Assembly (NCBI RefSeq): GCF_016908015.1
Contig: NZ_JAFBDB010000004.1
Span: 248,001 to 312,000, forward strand
DNA: 64,000 nucleotides
Reading direction: 5' to 3'
DNA from: Clostridium pascui
Lineage (GTDB): Bacteria; Bacillota; Clostridia; Clostridiales; Clostridiaceae
The notes below the pieces were generated by a model, which worked only from the letters and a program-made list of their open reading frames with translations, searched no databases and was not told where the DNA came from. Position 1 is the first letter of the stretch; each line of letters begins with the position of its first letter. Position numbers and translations under genes: made by a program. Below, in pieces: positions 1 to 9,900 of this stretch.

Positions 1-723
1 TTGCTCTACGGTAATAGAATAGGTTGCTCTACTTGATAAAACTAAAAAATGTGAAAAATGAATAGGCTTATCTTCTTCATTATATATAATTTTTTCAACT
101 AAAAATAGTGCCTCACCAGGTGAACAATTAAGTAGCTCGCTTTGCTCAACATTTGCTACAGTAACGCTAAATTCCTTATAAGCTTTTTTCATTACAACTC
201 CATATTCTTCCCTCATAACTTTAAAAGTCGATACATGGTCGGAGATTTTATAAATTATATCTGGAAAAAGGTCAGTAGGGAAGTAAGCTATATCGATACT
301 AAACGGTGACCCTTCATACATAATCATACGTTTTAATTCTAAAACCTTGGATCCCTCAGGTAAATTCAAAGATTTTAAAACCTTATTTGATGGTTCTATT
401 ATTGCTTTTGATAAAACTATTCTTTCAGGATTAATACCTTCTGAAGTTGCTAAGTCAGTGAAGCCATCTAAACTCAAAATCTTTGAATGTATCTTTGAAG
501 ATTCTACAAAAGTTCCCTTTCCCTGCCTAGATACCAATAATCCCTCATTTACTAATTCCTTTATTGCTCTTCTAACAGTTATTCGGCTTACACCATATCG
601 CTCACCTAGTTCCGCTTCAGTTGGCATCTTTTGGCCTGGTTTGTAGGTTCTTTTTACAATATCGTCTTTAATCAGAAACTTTAATTGCTCATACAAAGAT
701 ATTGAGCTATCAGCTACTAACAT
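1..723 (-). CDS. frlR: GntR/UTRA transcriptional regulator (FrlR-like), 3' end outside window
   Basis: The reading frame opens at the ATG at 721-723 and stays open for 241 codons to base 1, so only the last few residues are missing (UTRA regulators are usually about 240 residues). The first 75 residues form a GntR winged helix; the recognition helix reads SRITVRRAIKEL and is followed by GLLVSRQGKGTFV, the usual wing. The rest fits a UTRA sugar-phosphate sensing domain, with LKRMIMYEGSPFSID. The gene is the last of a six-gene block that looks like an fructosamine operon, 25 bases after the kinase, so I infer a local repressor that senses a phosphorylated fructosamine. The likely target is the triple repeat at 5867-5907. 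The family call is firm; the FrlR assignment rests on context. Confidence 0.8.
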   Translation of the reverse strand, partial: MLVADSSISLYEQLKFLIKDDIVKRTYKPGQKMPTEAELGERYGVSRITVRRAIKELVNEGLLVSRQGKGTFVESSKIHSKILSLDGFTDLATSEGINPERIVLSKAIIEPSNKVLKSLNLPEGSKVLELKRMIMYEGSPFSIDIAYFPTDLFPDIIYKISDHVSTFKVMREEYGVVMKKAYKEFSVTVANVEQSELLNCSPGEALFLVEKIIYNEEDKPIHFSHFLVLSSRATYSITVEQ

Positions 724-748
724 ATATTATTTCTCCTTTATTTAATAT

Positions 749-1570
749 TTAGTCATCAAATGAATGAGGATATCCAAATCCTCCATGGAATGTGCATGTT
801 TTTGCTGCACAAGTAGCTGCAAAATCTAGCGCCTCTTGCATATTTTTATTTTGAGTATAACTTGTCAAAAATCCTGCAATAAAACTATCTCCTGCACCCA
901 TTGTATCAATAACTTCTGTTTTCTTTATGCCCTGCTCAAATAGTTCACCATTTTTAGAAAATAACGCCCCTTTTCCTCCTAGGGTTACTCCAACTATATC
1001 AGTTCCTAGCAAGTGACATGTGTTTATAAGATCCTTTACTTCTTGCAATATCAAATCTGAACCTGAGAAAAATGCGAACCTCACATTTGGACATACTCCT
1101 TTTAAATACTCTACATCTCTATTATCGGAAAAATCAAATGAAATATTACAACAATCTTTAATTTTTACAAGTTCTGCTTCAATATTCGAATAACAACTTG
1201 TATGACATACATCAAAATCTGAAATATAATTTAAGTCCTCTGGTGTTAAACGTAATCTAACAATATGCTGCACAGTATTCTTAGGCCCACCAACAAATAC
1301 TCTATCTCCCTCAGAGGTTAAATTTACTCTTGGTTGTCCACTTATTCCTATCACATGACGGGATTTTTCATAATTTATTCCCTCTTGATTAAGTGCCCAC
1401 ATCAAATGTTCAGCTTTTTTATCAGTTCCAAATATCCCAATATAAGAACATTCATCAAATCCATATCGTTTACAATTAACTACAACGTTTACAGCATTCC
1501 CACCTGGATAATATAGGTTTTGATCTAAATAGCAATCAACTACATTATCTCCTACAGCTATCATTTTCAT
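749..1570 (-). CDS. frlD: PfkB-family sugar kinase, probable fructosamine (fructoselysine) 6-kinase
   Basis: This 273-residue protein is a short PfkB/ribokinase-family kinase, the length typical of FrlD. The N-terminal substrate motif is GGNAVNVVVNCKRYG and the C-terminal signature, with the catalytic Asp and anion hole, is DTMGAGDSFIAGF. The family phosphorylates C6 of fructoselysine or related Amadori compounds with ATP in the cytoplasm. ATG at 1570 has GGAGGG about eight bases upstream; an internal ATG at 1564 is less well placed. It follows the two permease genes and precedes the GntR regulator. With the SIS deglycase at the operon head this makes a kinase plus deglycase pair. The exact amine of the substrate cannot be read from sequence; glucoselysine or fructose-asparagine are alternatives. 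Confidence 0.8.
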   Translation of the reverse strand: MKMIAVGDNVVDCYLDQNLYYPGGNAVNVVVNCKRYGFDECSYIGIFGTDKKAEHLMWALNQEGINYEKSRHVIGISGQPRVNLTSEGDRVFVGGPKNTVQHIVRLRLTPEDLNYISDFDVCHTSCYSNIEAELVKIKDCCNISFDFSDNRDVEYLKGVCPNVRFAFFSGSDLILQEVKDLINTCHLLGTDIVGVTLGGKGALFSKNGELFEQGIKKTEVIDTMGAGDSFIAGFLTSYTQNKNMQEALDFAATCAAKTCTFHGGFGYPHSFDD

Positions 1571-1594
1571 ATTACATACCCTCCAATTTAAATA

Positions 1595-2515
1595 TTAACC
1601 TTTTACAGATCCGGCTGCCATACCTCTTATAAAATATTTTTGCATACATATAAATAATATAATTATAGGTAGTGCAGAAATAACCATACCTGCAAGTAAC
1701 ACTCCCCAATCCGTTTGAAGTGCATCTCTAAAATTCATAAGTCCTGAAGGAATAGTTTTTAAGTTGTCTGAATCTATAAATATAATTGAAAATAAAAATT
1801 CATTCCAAGAATAATATGATGTAAGTATTACACTTGTAAGTAAAATTGGTTTTGAAATAGGCATAAATATCCTCCAGTAAATCCCAAAAGCACTGCATCC
1901 ATCTATTCTTGCTGATTCTTCTAATTCCTTTGGAATTGCAAGAAAAAATGATCTAATAAGTAATACCGTTAAAGGTAATCTAAATGCTATATAAGGAAGA
2001 ATCATTGCAAAACGAGTATTATGAATTCCTAGTTTTTGCAAAAGAACATAAAGTGGAACTACACATACCTGTGGATTTAACATCATTCCACCCATACAAA
2101 TTATAAGCGCTATACTCATACCTCTAAACCTATATCTACTAAGTCCATATGCACATAATGAAGCAATTATAACTACCCCAGTAACTGTTGAGATTGTAAC
2201 TATTAAGCTGTTTAAAAAGTATTTTGATATTCCCTTGTCCCATGCAATTGCATAATTAGAGAATTTCCAAACTGAAGGTAACCCCCATACATTTCCATAA
2301 ATCTCTTTATAGCTTTTTAAAGAAGACATTACCATCCAAAATAGTGGATAGGCAATGCATACAACACCAATCAAAAGAACTGCCAAAACTAAAGTTTCAC
2401 CTATACCAAATTTGTTACGGCGATAAGAGGAAGCTTTATATCTAGGCATCTTAGGAATTTTATTTTCAGTGCTTAATTGTATATCACTATAAGAAGAAAC
2501 TTTATGTTTATCCAT
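1595..2515 (-). CDS. frlM: ABC sugar-type transporter permease, MalG family
   Basis: A 306-residue integral membrane protein with about six hydrophobic segments, the first near residues 35-65. The cytoplasmic EAA loop reads EELEESARIDGCSAFGIYW, which contacts the ATPase, and the C-terminus GMAAGSVKG is typical of MalG-type carbohydrate permeases. It forms the membrane channel with the adjacent MalF-type protein and takes substrate from the binding lipoprotein upstream. The start is two bases after the stop of that partner, so translation is probably coupled. The symbol follows the Bacillus subtilis frl operon, where FrlM and FrlN are the permeases, and rests on context. No ATPase gene is nearby; a shared MsmX-type ATPase elsewhere would be needed. 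Confidence 0.8.
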   Translation of the reverse strand: MDKHKVSSYSDIQLSTENKIPKMPRYKASSYRRNKFGIGETLVLAVLLIGVVCIAYPLFWMVMSSLKSYKEIYGNVWGLPSVWKFSNYAIAWDKGISKYFLNSLIVTISTVTGVVIIASLCAYGLSRYRFRGMSIALIICMGGMMLNPQVCVVPLYVLLQKLGIHNTRFAMILPYIAFRLPLTVLLIRSFFLAIPKELEESARIDGCSAFGIYWRIFMPISKPILLTSVILTSYYSWNEFLFSIIFIDSDNLKTIPSGLMNFRDALQTDWGVLLAGMVISALPIIILFICMQKYFIRGMAAGSVKG

Positions 2516-2517
2516 CT

Positions 2518-3405
2518 CTATTCCTCCTTTCCCGTTCTAAATAATAACATTTGAACCACAGCAAGTGATGCTGTTATAACAAATATTAGTACAGCTAAAG
2601 TAGCAGCGTATCCCATTTTATCTTTAAAAAAGCCTGACTGATACATATGAACTGCAATAGTCATAGAGCTTGTTCCAGGTCCTCCACCCTTTGTCAAAAT
2701 ATACGGCTCATTAAATACCGTAAATGCACCTGTAATTGTGATTAAGCTAGTTACAAAAAACATTTCTTTAACTTGTGGTAAAGTTATGCTTATAAAACGT
2801 CTAATTTTTCCCGCTCCATCTATCTCTGCTGCTTCGTATAACTCCTCTGGTATCTTTTGAATTGCAACAATGAATAGCATCATAATGTATCCCAAACTTT
2901 GCCACTGAGATACTGCAATTACTGCATATGGTGCAGTAGAAGGTAAACCTAGCCAAGGTTTTGCTAAACTGTCCAGTCCTATAATTCTAAGAAAGCTATT
3001 TAATAGCCCTGTCTGAGGATTGTATATAAAACTAAAAAGCAAACAAATTACTGTCATCGAAATTATAACCGGTAAAAAGTATATAGTTCGAATAGCAGGT
3101 GAAATTTTTCTAAAAACCTTATCTTCCAATACTGCTGCCACTACCAAACCCAAACATACCTGCCAAATTACAGATATTATTGCATAACGTACATTATTTA
3201 TTAATGCTGTCACCACAACTTTATCAGATAGTAGTGTTTTATAATTTTGCAGTCCAATCATTTTTCTTATAGGAGATAATGTTGAAAATTCTTCAAAACT
3301 ATAAAGAATATTTTGAGCTAGCGGAATATATATAAACACTGCTAACATAATAATGCATGGAGCTATAAATAAATATGGAGCTAATACAACTTTTGATTTT
3401 TTCAT
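2518..3405 (-). CDS. frlN: ABC sugar-type transporter permease, MalF family
   Basis: A six-segment membrane protein whose EAA loop reads EELYEAAEIDGAGKIRRF, characteristic of MalF/UgpA-type carbohydrate permeases. It pairs with the downstream MalG-type permease. I place the start at the ATG at 3405 (MKKSKVVL, 295 residues): the run GGAG lies about eight bases upstream, whereas an in-frame TTG at 3423 would put that ribosome site inside the coding region. A GC-rich hairpin at 3452-3471 separates it from the solute-binding protein gene and may lower expression of the membrane genes relative to the binding protein. Substrate is inferred only from the neighbouring kinase and deglycase. Confidence 0.8.
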   Translation of the reverse strand: MKKSKVVLAPYLFIAPCIIMLAVFIYIPLAQNILYSFEEFSTLSPIRKMIGLQNYKTLLSDKVVVTALINNVRYAIISVIWQVCLGLVVAAVLEDKVFRKISPAIRTIYFLPVIISMTVICLLFSFIYNPQTGLLNSFLRIIGLDSLAKPWLGLPSTAPYAVIAVSQWQSLGYIMMLFIVAIQKIPEELYEAAEIDGAGKIRRFISITLPQVKEMFFVTSLITITGAFTVFNEPYILTKGGGPGTSSMTIAVHMYQSGFFKDKMGYAATLAVLIFVITASLAVVQMLLFRTGKEE

Positions 3406-3451
3406 TACCACCACTCCTAGCAAAATAGATTACTATAAACTTATATAACAC

Positions 3452-3471
3452 AAGAGGGGAAGCCCCCTCTT
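3452..3471 (-). promoter_or_regulatory. Intra-operon GC-rich hairpin between binding protein and permease genes
   Basis: Arms AAGAGGGG (3452-3459) and CCCCTCTT (3464-3471) pair perfectly around a four-base loop. No T-tract follows on the minus strand, so it looks less like a full terminator than an attenuator or a 3' stabiliser of the solute-binding protein message, as found between malE and malF-type genes elsewhere. Confidence 0.5.
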
Positions 3472-3496
3472 CTTAAATTTGTAATATTATTTTAAA

Positions 3497-4801
3497 TTAT
3501 TTTGCAGATTTACGTTCTTCAGCAGCTGCTTTTTGTACATCCTTCATTACATCCTGTGGAGTCTTTTGTCCTGCTGCTATAGATTGACCTCCACGCATAT
3601 AAGCATCAGCTACACTGATTTTTACTGCATTGTCAAGCCATGGAGTAGTTTCAGAAGAATTCATAATTAAATCAACAGCTTCTAAAATTTCCTTTGATGC
3701 ATTATCAGCTGAAACAGCTCCTTTTATTGCTGTAACCTGTCCATCTAATTTTGTAAACTTAGTAGCATTCTCCTTGGAAATTATAAACTTTAAAAGTTTT
3801 TCAGCTGCTTCTGGATTTTTACTTACATTACTTAACATAAAACCTTCTGGTGCTCCAGTAAGTGCTTCTGGACTTCCCTTTCCATCAGCAAATGTTGGGA
3901 AGTTAAAGAACCCAAATTTGATATCTCCGTTATCTTGAACTTTTTTAATTTCTGCAAGCTGCATGTACATAACAGGAACCTCACCACTTGCAAACATGTT
4001 ACGTGCAGTTTCATGGTCAATTGCAGTTGCTGTTGTTCCCATATATTTTGTTAATGTTTTAAAGTGTTCTAAAACTTTTACATATGCTGGATCGGTAAAT
4101 TCTCCAGTTTTTGCATTATAATCCTTCTTAAGAACTGCTGGCTCAAGCATACGCTGATTCATTGTTCCTAAGTAATGCGCTATAGTCCAAGGATCTGTCA
4201 ATCCTTCAATAATTGGGGCCTTATATCCAAGAGTTTTTAGTTTTTCTAGTAACGCTATAAGTTCATCAAATGTCTTAGGTACACTAAGTCCATTCTTTTC
4301 AAATACATCTTTATTGTAAAAGAATGCTTTCCCATCAATTGTAAGAGGCATTCCATAAAGCTTACCATCAAATGTAAATGCGCCCTTTTGGGAATCCATA
4401 ACTTGGCTAGCCCATTCCTTATCCTTTTCAACCATATCATTAAGTGGCTTTACTTTTCCTGATGCTACAAGATTTTCAGCAAATGAATCTGACCAGGATA
4501 CAAATACATCTGGAACATTATCTGATGATACAAGTACACGAATTTTTTCTTTGTATGAGTCATTTAAAACTGCATCTGTCTCAACTTTAATATCTGGATT
4601 TTGTTTTTCAAATTCAGCAACCAATTCTTTAAAATATGAATTTCTAGGTTCGTTAGGCCATCTATGGAAAAATTTGATTACAGTTTTACCATCAGATGAC
4701 TTTGTTGGTTGACCGGCAGTATCCTTAGATCCACCACCACAGCCTACTAAAGACATCACCATTACAGAACTTAACGCTACCGCAAGAATACGCTTTAACA
4801 T
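3497..4801 (-). CDS. frlO: ABC transporter solute-binding lipoprotein (family 1, sugar type)
   Basis: A 434-residue extracytoplasmic binding protein. The N-terminus has a short basic start, a hydrophobic core and the lipobox SLVGCGGG, giving a lipid-anchored Cys at about residue 21. The mature part is typical of family 1 carbohydrate-binding proteins (KFFHRWPNEPRN, then FEKQNPDIKVETDAV). A run of Gs just before the ATG supplies the ribosome site. It is the second gene of the frl-type operon, after the deglycase and before the permeases. The hairpin after its stop suggests it is made in excess over the permeases. The ligand is inferred to be a fructosamine from the neighbours. Confidence 0.82.
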   Translation of the reverse strand: MLKRILAVALSSVMVMSLVGCGGGSKDTAGQPTKSSDGKTVIKFFHRWPNEPRNSYFKELVAEFEKQNPDIKVETDAVLNDSYKEKIRVLVSSDNVPDVFVSWSDSFAENLVASGKVKPLNDMVEKDKEWASQVMDSQKGAFTFDGKLYGMPLTIDGKAFFYNKDVFEKNGLSVPKTFDELIALLEKLKTLGYKAPIIEGLTDPWTIAHYLGTMNQRMLEPAVLKKDYNAKTGEFTDPAYVKVLEHFKTLTKYMGTTATAIDHETARNMFASGEVPVMYMQLAEIKKVQDNGDIKFGFFNFPTFADGKGSPEALTGAPEGFMLSNVSKNPEAAEKLLKFIISKENATKFTKLDGQVTAIKGAVSADNASKEILEAVDLIMNSSETTPWLDNAVKISVADAYMRGGQSIAAGQKTPQDVMKDVQKAAAEERKSAK

Positions 4802-4856
4802 TTTTACCCCCCCAATTAATATCTTAATATATATTTAATTAATATATATCCTATTA

Positions 4857-5831
4857 TCAATATTCCATTTTCCACATATATCTTCTAACAGATAACGGAT
4901 GTCCTCTATGTTCTGCAATACGGTCTGCATATTGACGAAGAACAACTCCAACAACAAGTGGTGCAAAGTATCCACGAAGGTCTTCATCAATTCCTTCCAT
5001 ATCAAATGTTTCAGCATCGATAAGAGTTATCTTATCACTATATTTCTTGCAAAATGCATGTGCACGTTCATCAAGCGGACGAGTTTCATCTAATCCTTTA
5101 ATTATAATAAATGGCACATCATAATCTGTAACTTCAAATGGTCCATGAAAATATTCTCCTGAATGAATTGCACTAGAATTTATCCACTGCATTTCCATAA
5201 GTAAACAAATGGCAAAGGAATAAGCTACCCCATAACAACCACCACTTGCCATAGTATATATGAGCTTTTCACGCTTAAGTTCACTTCCAAATTTATCTGC
5301 AGCTTCGTAGGTGCTTGTCTTATTTGATTCAAATACTCTGTGTAAATTGTTAATGGATTTTACTGCACGAGTATATTTTTCATTAGGATTAACTACATTA
5401 AGCATACTAAATATAAGATTATATAACATTCCATTATTTAATTCTGATGCATCTGCTTCTGTTCCCCAATCATAATGTATTGTATATTCAGCCGCCTTCC
5501 AAAGTGGCGAATCCACAAGATGTGAGAATGCTATTGTTATTGCACCTTTTTCACGTGCAAATTCAGCAGCTCTTACTGTTTCTGGTGTATTACCTGAATG
5601 TGAACAAAGAACTACAACTGAACCTTGTCCTAAGCCTTTTGGTGAACGATGTACAAACTCATTTGATGAATAAACCGCTGATGGAATCTCTGTTTCCCTG
5701 TCCATTATATACTGTGCAGGTTCAAATATCGCCTTTGATCCACCACAAGCTACAAAGTAAAAATTTTTAACACTAACACCTTTAACTGCCTCAATTGCAG
5801 TCTCTAATTGTTTTACATGTTCTGGTTTCAT
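4857..5831 (-). CDS. frlB: SIS-domain fructosamine-6-phosphate deglycase (FrlB-like)
   Basis: A 324-residue double-SIS protein with the phosphosugar-binding motif LCSHSGNTPETV near residues 73-84 and FVACGGSKA near 27-35. FrlB enzymes cleave fructoselysine 6-phosphate to glucose 6-phosphate and lysine, feeding glycolysis; glucosamine-phosphate deaminase-like SIS proteins are the wider family. The length matches FrlB (about 325-340). It is the first gene after the candidate promoter, with AAGGGGGAA just upstream of the ATG. Position at the head of an operon with a PfkB kinase and sugar-type ABC transporter is the main reason for preferring FrlB over other SIS deaminases. Related GfrE/GfrF or FraB deglycases are the main alternatives. 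Confidence 0.8.
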   Translation of the reverse strand: MKPEHVKQLETAIEAVKGVSVKNFYFVACGGSKAIFEPAQYIMDRETEIPSAVYSSNEFVHRSPKGLGQGSVVVLCSHSGNTPETVRAAEFAREKGAITIAFSHLVDSPLWKAAEYTIHYDWGTEADASELNNGMLYNLIFSMLNVVNPNEKYTRAVKSINNLHRVFESNKTSTYEAADKFGSELKREKLIYTMASGGCYGVAYSFAICLLMEMQWINSSAIHSGEYFHGPFEVTDYDVPFIIIKGLDETRPLDERAHAFCKKYSDKITLIDAETFDMEGIDEDLRGYFAPLVVGVVLRQYADRIAEHRGHPLSVRRYMWKMEY

Positions 5832-5866
5832 AATAAATTCCCCCTTAAAATTTTTCTAACATCCCC

Positions 5867-5907
5867 ATGTTGTTATACATTATATTATGTTGTTATATGT
5901 TGTTATA
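5867..5907. promoter_or_regulatory. Three direct copies of ATGTTGTTATA upstream of the frl operon, likely operator
   Basis: Exact 11-base copies lie at 5867-5877, 5887-5897 and 5897-5907, so their starts are 20 and 10 bases apart, two turns and one turn of the helix. They lie 36-76 bases before the frlB start and just downstream of the candidate promoter at 5922-5950. The GntR/UTRA regulator of the operon is the obvious candidate ligand, acting as a roadblock or repressor; this is inference. Confidence 0.6.
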
Positions 5908-5921
5908 TTCTCTATATGATT

Positions 5922-5950
5922 ATATTAACTTAAATTACATTAATTGTCAA
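5922..5950 (-). promoter_or_regulatory. Candidate sigma-A promoter of the frl operon
   Basis: On the minus strand TTGACA (5950-5945, perfect -35) is followed after 17 bases by TAATAT (5927-5922, four of six matches to the -10). A start near 5915 would put the triple repeat in the first transcribed bases. Confidence 0.45.
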
Positions 5951-6013
5951 TGGAATTTACTGATAATTCTCTCATATTTTTATAATCATATTTCATTGTA
6001 AAATATGTCTTTA

Positions 6014-6820
6014 CTAATAAATCTTTTTCCAATATGGCTTTCTATTATTAAATGTAGTTATATACTTGAATCCTACTTCTTCACAAAGTTTCAAAGCATC
6101 TATAATATTTTTACCTACATCGCTTTTATTGTGTGAATCTGAGCCAATAGTTATTATTTCCCCACCTAAACTTTTATATAATTTTATCACATCAAGACCT
6201 GGCATCGTTTCTTTAGGAGCTTGTCTTAGCCCTGATGTATTAATTTCAATCCCCTTTCCATTTTCAATAATTTTTTTTAGTATATCTACTAGAAAATCAT
6301 AGTATTTTATTAGCGTTATTCTTTGTTTATAGTAATTTGTACTATATCTTTTTATTAAATCAAGATGACCTACACAATCAAACTTTCCACATACCACCAT
6401 TTGATCTAACTGCTGAAGATACTCTAAACATAAGTTATCTAGTGTAATAGTTGTCAAATCTAATTTGCCAAGATCTATATTATTAATCATCTTATGAAGA
6501 GAACCTATAATATAATCATAGTTGAAAGAACCTATCAGTTCTTCTGATTCTTTTAAATTACGATGTGGCTGTCCCAATTCTAATCCTGCCTTTATTTCAA
6601 TTTTCCCCTTAAAATTTTCCCTAACCTCTAATATTTGATTTTTATATTTTTCCAAGTCGTAATATTGGGATGCCCAGTCTTTCCTGTGCATTTCACAATG
6701 TTCCGTTATAGCTATTTCCTTTAATCCTTTGTTTATGGCACTTTCACAAACCTGAATAATTGAATCTTTACCATCAGGGGAAATACTTGTATGAATATGA
6801 TAATCAATTAGATAATACAT
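6014..6820 (-). CDS. PHP-domain phosphatase, HisJ/histidinol-phosphatase family
   Basis: A 268-residue PHP-fold metallophosphoesterase. The first metal motif is DYHIHTSISPDG at residues 6-17, the second ITEHCEMH near 38-45, then GLELGQPH, GSLHKM and GHLDL, and the last site is GSDSHN near 229. This is the arrangement of HisJ-type histidinol phosphate phosphatases, which use a trinuclear metal centre and make histidinol. No other his gene is in the window, so the substrate is not certain and another small phosphoester is possible. It stands alone after the addB terminator and before the frl promoter region, in its own transcription unit. Confidence 0.72.
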   Translation of the reverse strand: MYYLIDYHIHTSISPDGKDSIIQVCESAINKGLKEIAITEHCEMHRKDWASQYYDLEKYKNQILEVRENFKGKIEIKAGLELGQPHRNLKESEELIGSFNYDYIIGSLHKMINNIDLGKLDLTTITLDNLCLEYLQQLDQMVVCGKFDCVGHLDLIKRYSTNYYKQRITLIKYYDFLVDILKKIIENGKGIEINTSGLRQAPKETMPGLDVIKLYKSLGGEIITIGSDSHNKSDVGKNIIDALKLCEEVGFKYITTFNNRKPYWKKIY

Positions 6821-6890
6821 ACTTTTTAATCATCCTTTCTCACTCTATAATAAATGCTTTTTTTACAGTTTAACTTTTCAATATAAAAAA

Positions 6891-6910
6891 TGCACCCCTT
6901 TTGAGGTGCA
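6891..6910 (-). terminator. Rho-independent terminator after addB
   Basis: On the minus strand the arms TGCACCTC and GGGGTGCA (one G-T pair) close on a four-A loop and are followed by a six-T run (plus strand 6885-6890). It lies 70 bases after the addB stop. Confidence 0.8.
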
Positions 6911-6979
6911 AAAGCTGGTTACTGGCTATTAGCCTTCTGGTTACTCATATTTAAATCTCTAGTGCCTTTAGCCTGCACA

Positions 6980-9900
6980 CTATTTACTGGTTTCTTTTTT
7001 AATCATTTCCCACACTTCATCAGTACTCTTTTCTTGTATGTTTTTATATGAATTTCCATCTAGTGATGAATCAAATTGGCAAATTGGAGAATACTCACAA
7101 AAGCCACAAGGGGTTGACTCCTTCTTCTTATAGGGTTTTATTGAAATATTTCCTTCAAGCATCTCTTCACATAGATTTACTATTGTCTTTTTCACATAGG
7201 CTCTTAATATATCAAATTCTTCTTTCGTAGCAAGAGACCCCATTACATTTTTATAAAATTCACCCTTACTACTTAAAGCCACAGGTAAGATATCTGAATA
7301 TTTATCAATTTGTCTATCCATAGCCTTAATTATATCTACATCTTCAAGTAAGAGTCCGTTCATCTTTAGTCTTGAAAGTATTTTCTTTTCTATTTCTTCA
7401 TAAGTTTCCTTACCTGTTCCCTTTACTATAGGATCGTCTATTTTAAAGTAAAGTACTCCTGCTGGCAATGTATTGTTCTTTATTTCTTCTTCTAAATCAG
7501 TTAAAAGTGCATCTAAATATACTAAAAGTTGAAGCTGCAAACCATAGTATACATCTATCAAGCTAAACTTTTTGTTTCCTGATTTATAATCTATTATCCT
7601 TATATATGTGCCTTCTTCTTCCTTCAATGTATCTAATCTATCAACTCTACCTATTAAATTTACTTTTTCTCCTGAATGAAGTTCTACAGAAATAGGTGGA
7701 AAATCTCCATTAAAATTAAATGAAAGCTCCGATCCTTGCGGCTTGAAATCCCCTCTTTTTATTTGCTCTCCAATTACTTCTAGAGTCCTTATAAGAATTT
7801 TTTTTACTCCTTGTGTCATATGCTCATATCTAGGAGAACTATTAAAAATTGCCCCTGGAGTACTTTGTATTTTTTCATCTACCAAATTTCCAATTGCTGT
7901 TTCATATAAACTTTTATCTGCATTTTCCCAGGACAAATTTTTTTCCCCTAAGTATTTAGTGAAATTATCTAATATTTCATGCATAAAACTTCCTAGGTCC
8001 GGTGAGGTAAGCTTATATATCTTTCTATCCTTTGCATTAAGCCCATACTTTACAAAATATGCAAAAGGACAAGATGCATACTTTTCTAGGCGTGACACAC
8101 TTATACTCATATTATGTCCATAAAGTTTTCTAACCTTTTGGGTATCTAGTATTTCTGCATCATTACTATAACTAAATCCCTGCAGTATAGTATTTAACTT
8201 TCTATTCCACTTATCCCTATCTCTATACCACCTATATACGTCAAGCCAGACCTTACTTAAATTTATTTCTTCACTGCTTCCTCTAAGCTCTGATATAAGT
8301 TCGTTAAATGTAGCCTTTGGAGTACTAACCATTTCTATATCTTCCTCTTCAGTGTGCTTAGCTATTATATTGCTTTTTTCACAAAGCTGTGGAAATATCT
8401 TTTTCATTCTTGATATCACAATAGACGGTCTTAAGCTCTTTCCTTCTAGACTTGCTATAGGATAGCTTAATCTTAAATATTTGCTCATAATAGTTAAGGT
8501 AATGTAAGTTAAAAATTGCTCTTCAAAAGCTAAACTCTTTGTATCCTTTGCAAGTTCCAAGCCATTTTCCCTTAAGCTCTCCCTTTCTAAATCTGTAAGT
8601 ATTCCTTCATCTGCTATGGCTCCTGGGAAAACTCCATCATTCACTCCAACAATATAAAGCGCTTTTATATCATGGCTTCTAATTCTTTGAACACTACTTA
8701 CAAGAATTTGGTCAATAGCTGGAGGAATTAATCCAAGCTCATACTCCTCAAATCCACTTTTAAGAATTCTACCAAATACTTCACTATCTATTTTATCTTC
8801 ATTTATGACTTCAGCAATTTGATCCATTATATCTACAATAGTATCCCATATTTGCCTATACTCATTTACCTTATCTAGTAAGTTTTCTTCCTTAAACACT
8901 TCTATTAAACCTTGAGTTTTTTCTTCAATATTAAGCTTCATTAAAAAGTTATATAAAGCATGACACATTTCTTTACCTGTTTTTTTACCCTTTATATTTT
9001 CATGAAATTCCATCAAAGGCTTAGTTATTTTATATCTTAGTTGATTTATCTTATTTAAGCTTTCCTGTTCTGCCTCGCTTATTTCATCCCCAGAAAAGCT
9101 ATATTTTATTCGATAACTCCAAGGTTCTTCTGTAGTCCACTTCTTCCCACGTATTCCATTTGCTAAAACATAGTTCTCTATAAGATCTATATCTTTTCTT
9201 GAAATATCAGTAAGTCCAGTTTTTAGGTATCTAAAAACAGCTTCATAGCTCCATCTTTTAACCATAACTTCAATGGATGATAATATTAAAACTATAAGTG
9301 GATTACTAACTATTTCTCTTTTTTTATCTATGAAATAAGGAATGGAATGTTCATCAAAAATCGCCCTTATTAAATTTTCATATCCATCTAAATCACCTGT
9401 AACTACAGCTATGTCCTTAAATCTATATCCCCTATCCCTTACTAATTTAAGTATATCCCTTGCAGTATCTTCTATTTCAGAATACTTGTTTAATGCTTTG
9501 AACATGCATATATCCTTTGTATCTCCTTTAAAAATCCTATAAGGATATGCAAATATATTTTGCTCCATATGGCTTAATTCTTTACTTTCCTTAAATCTAT
9601 AGCAAGGAGAACAATTTAATGATATTGGTTTATCAAAGGATATATTATTTCTTTCAGCTATCTTTAAAATCTTATCTTCAGTGCTCTTTGTAAGATAAAA
9701 AAGATCTAAGTTATCTATTGCTCTTGTTTCATTTAAGCTATTTGTAGCTAATGTAATATTTACTCTCTTAGCTTGATTCATTATTTTTTCAAGTATATTA
9801 TATTGCTGAGGAGTGTAGTCAAAAAATTCATCTATCCAAACCTCTGCATTATAAAACAGCTTTGATTTATCTAATCTTTCTACAAGTAATGTTAAGTCAT

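Noticed and set aside
4835-5017. Small minus-strand frame within and past the deglycase gene end
   Set aside because: Overlaps the strongly supported frlB in another frame, with no ribosome site.
6911-6944. CTGGTTACT-rich stretch, with similar text near 35170 and 51850
   Set aside because: Copies are short, differ and have no common frame or structure; could be remnants of a simple repeat but too weak to call.
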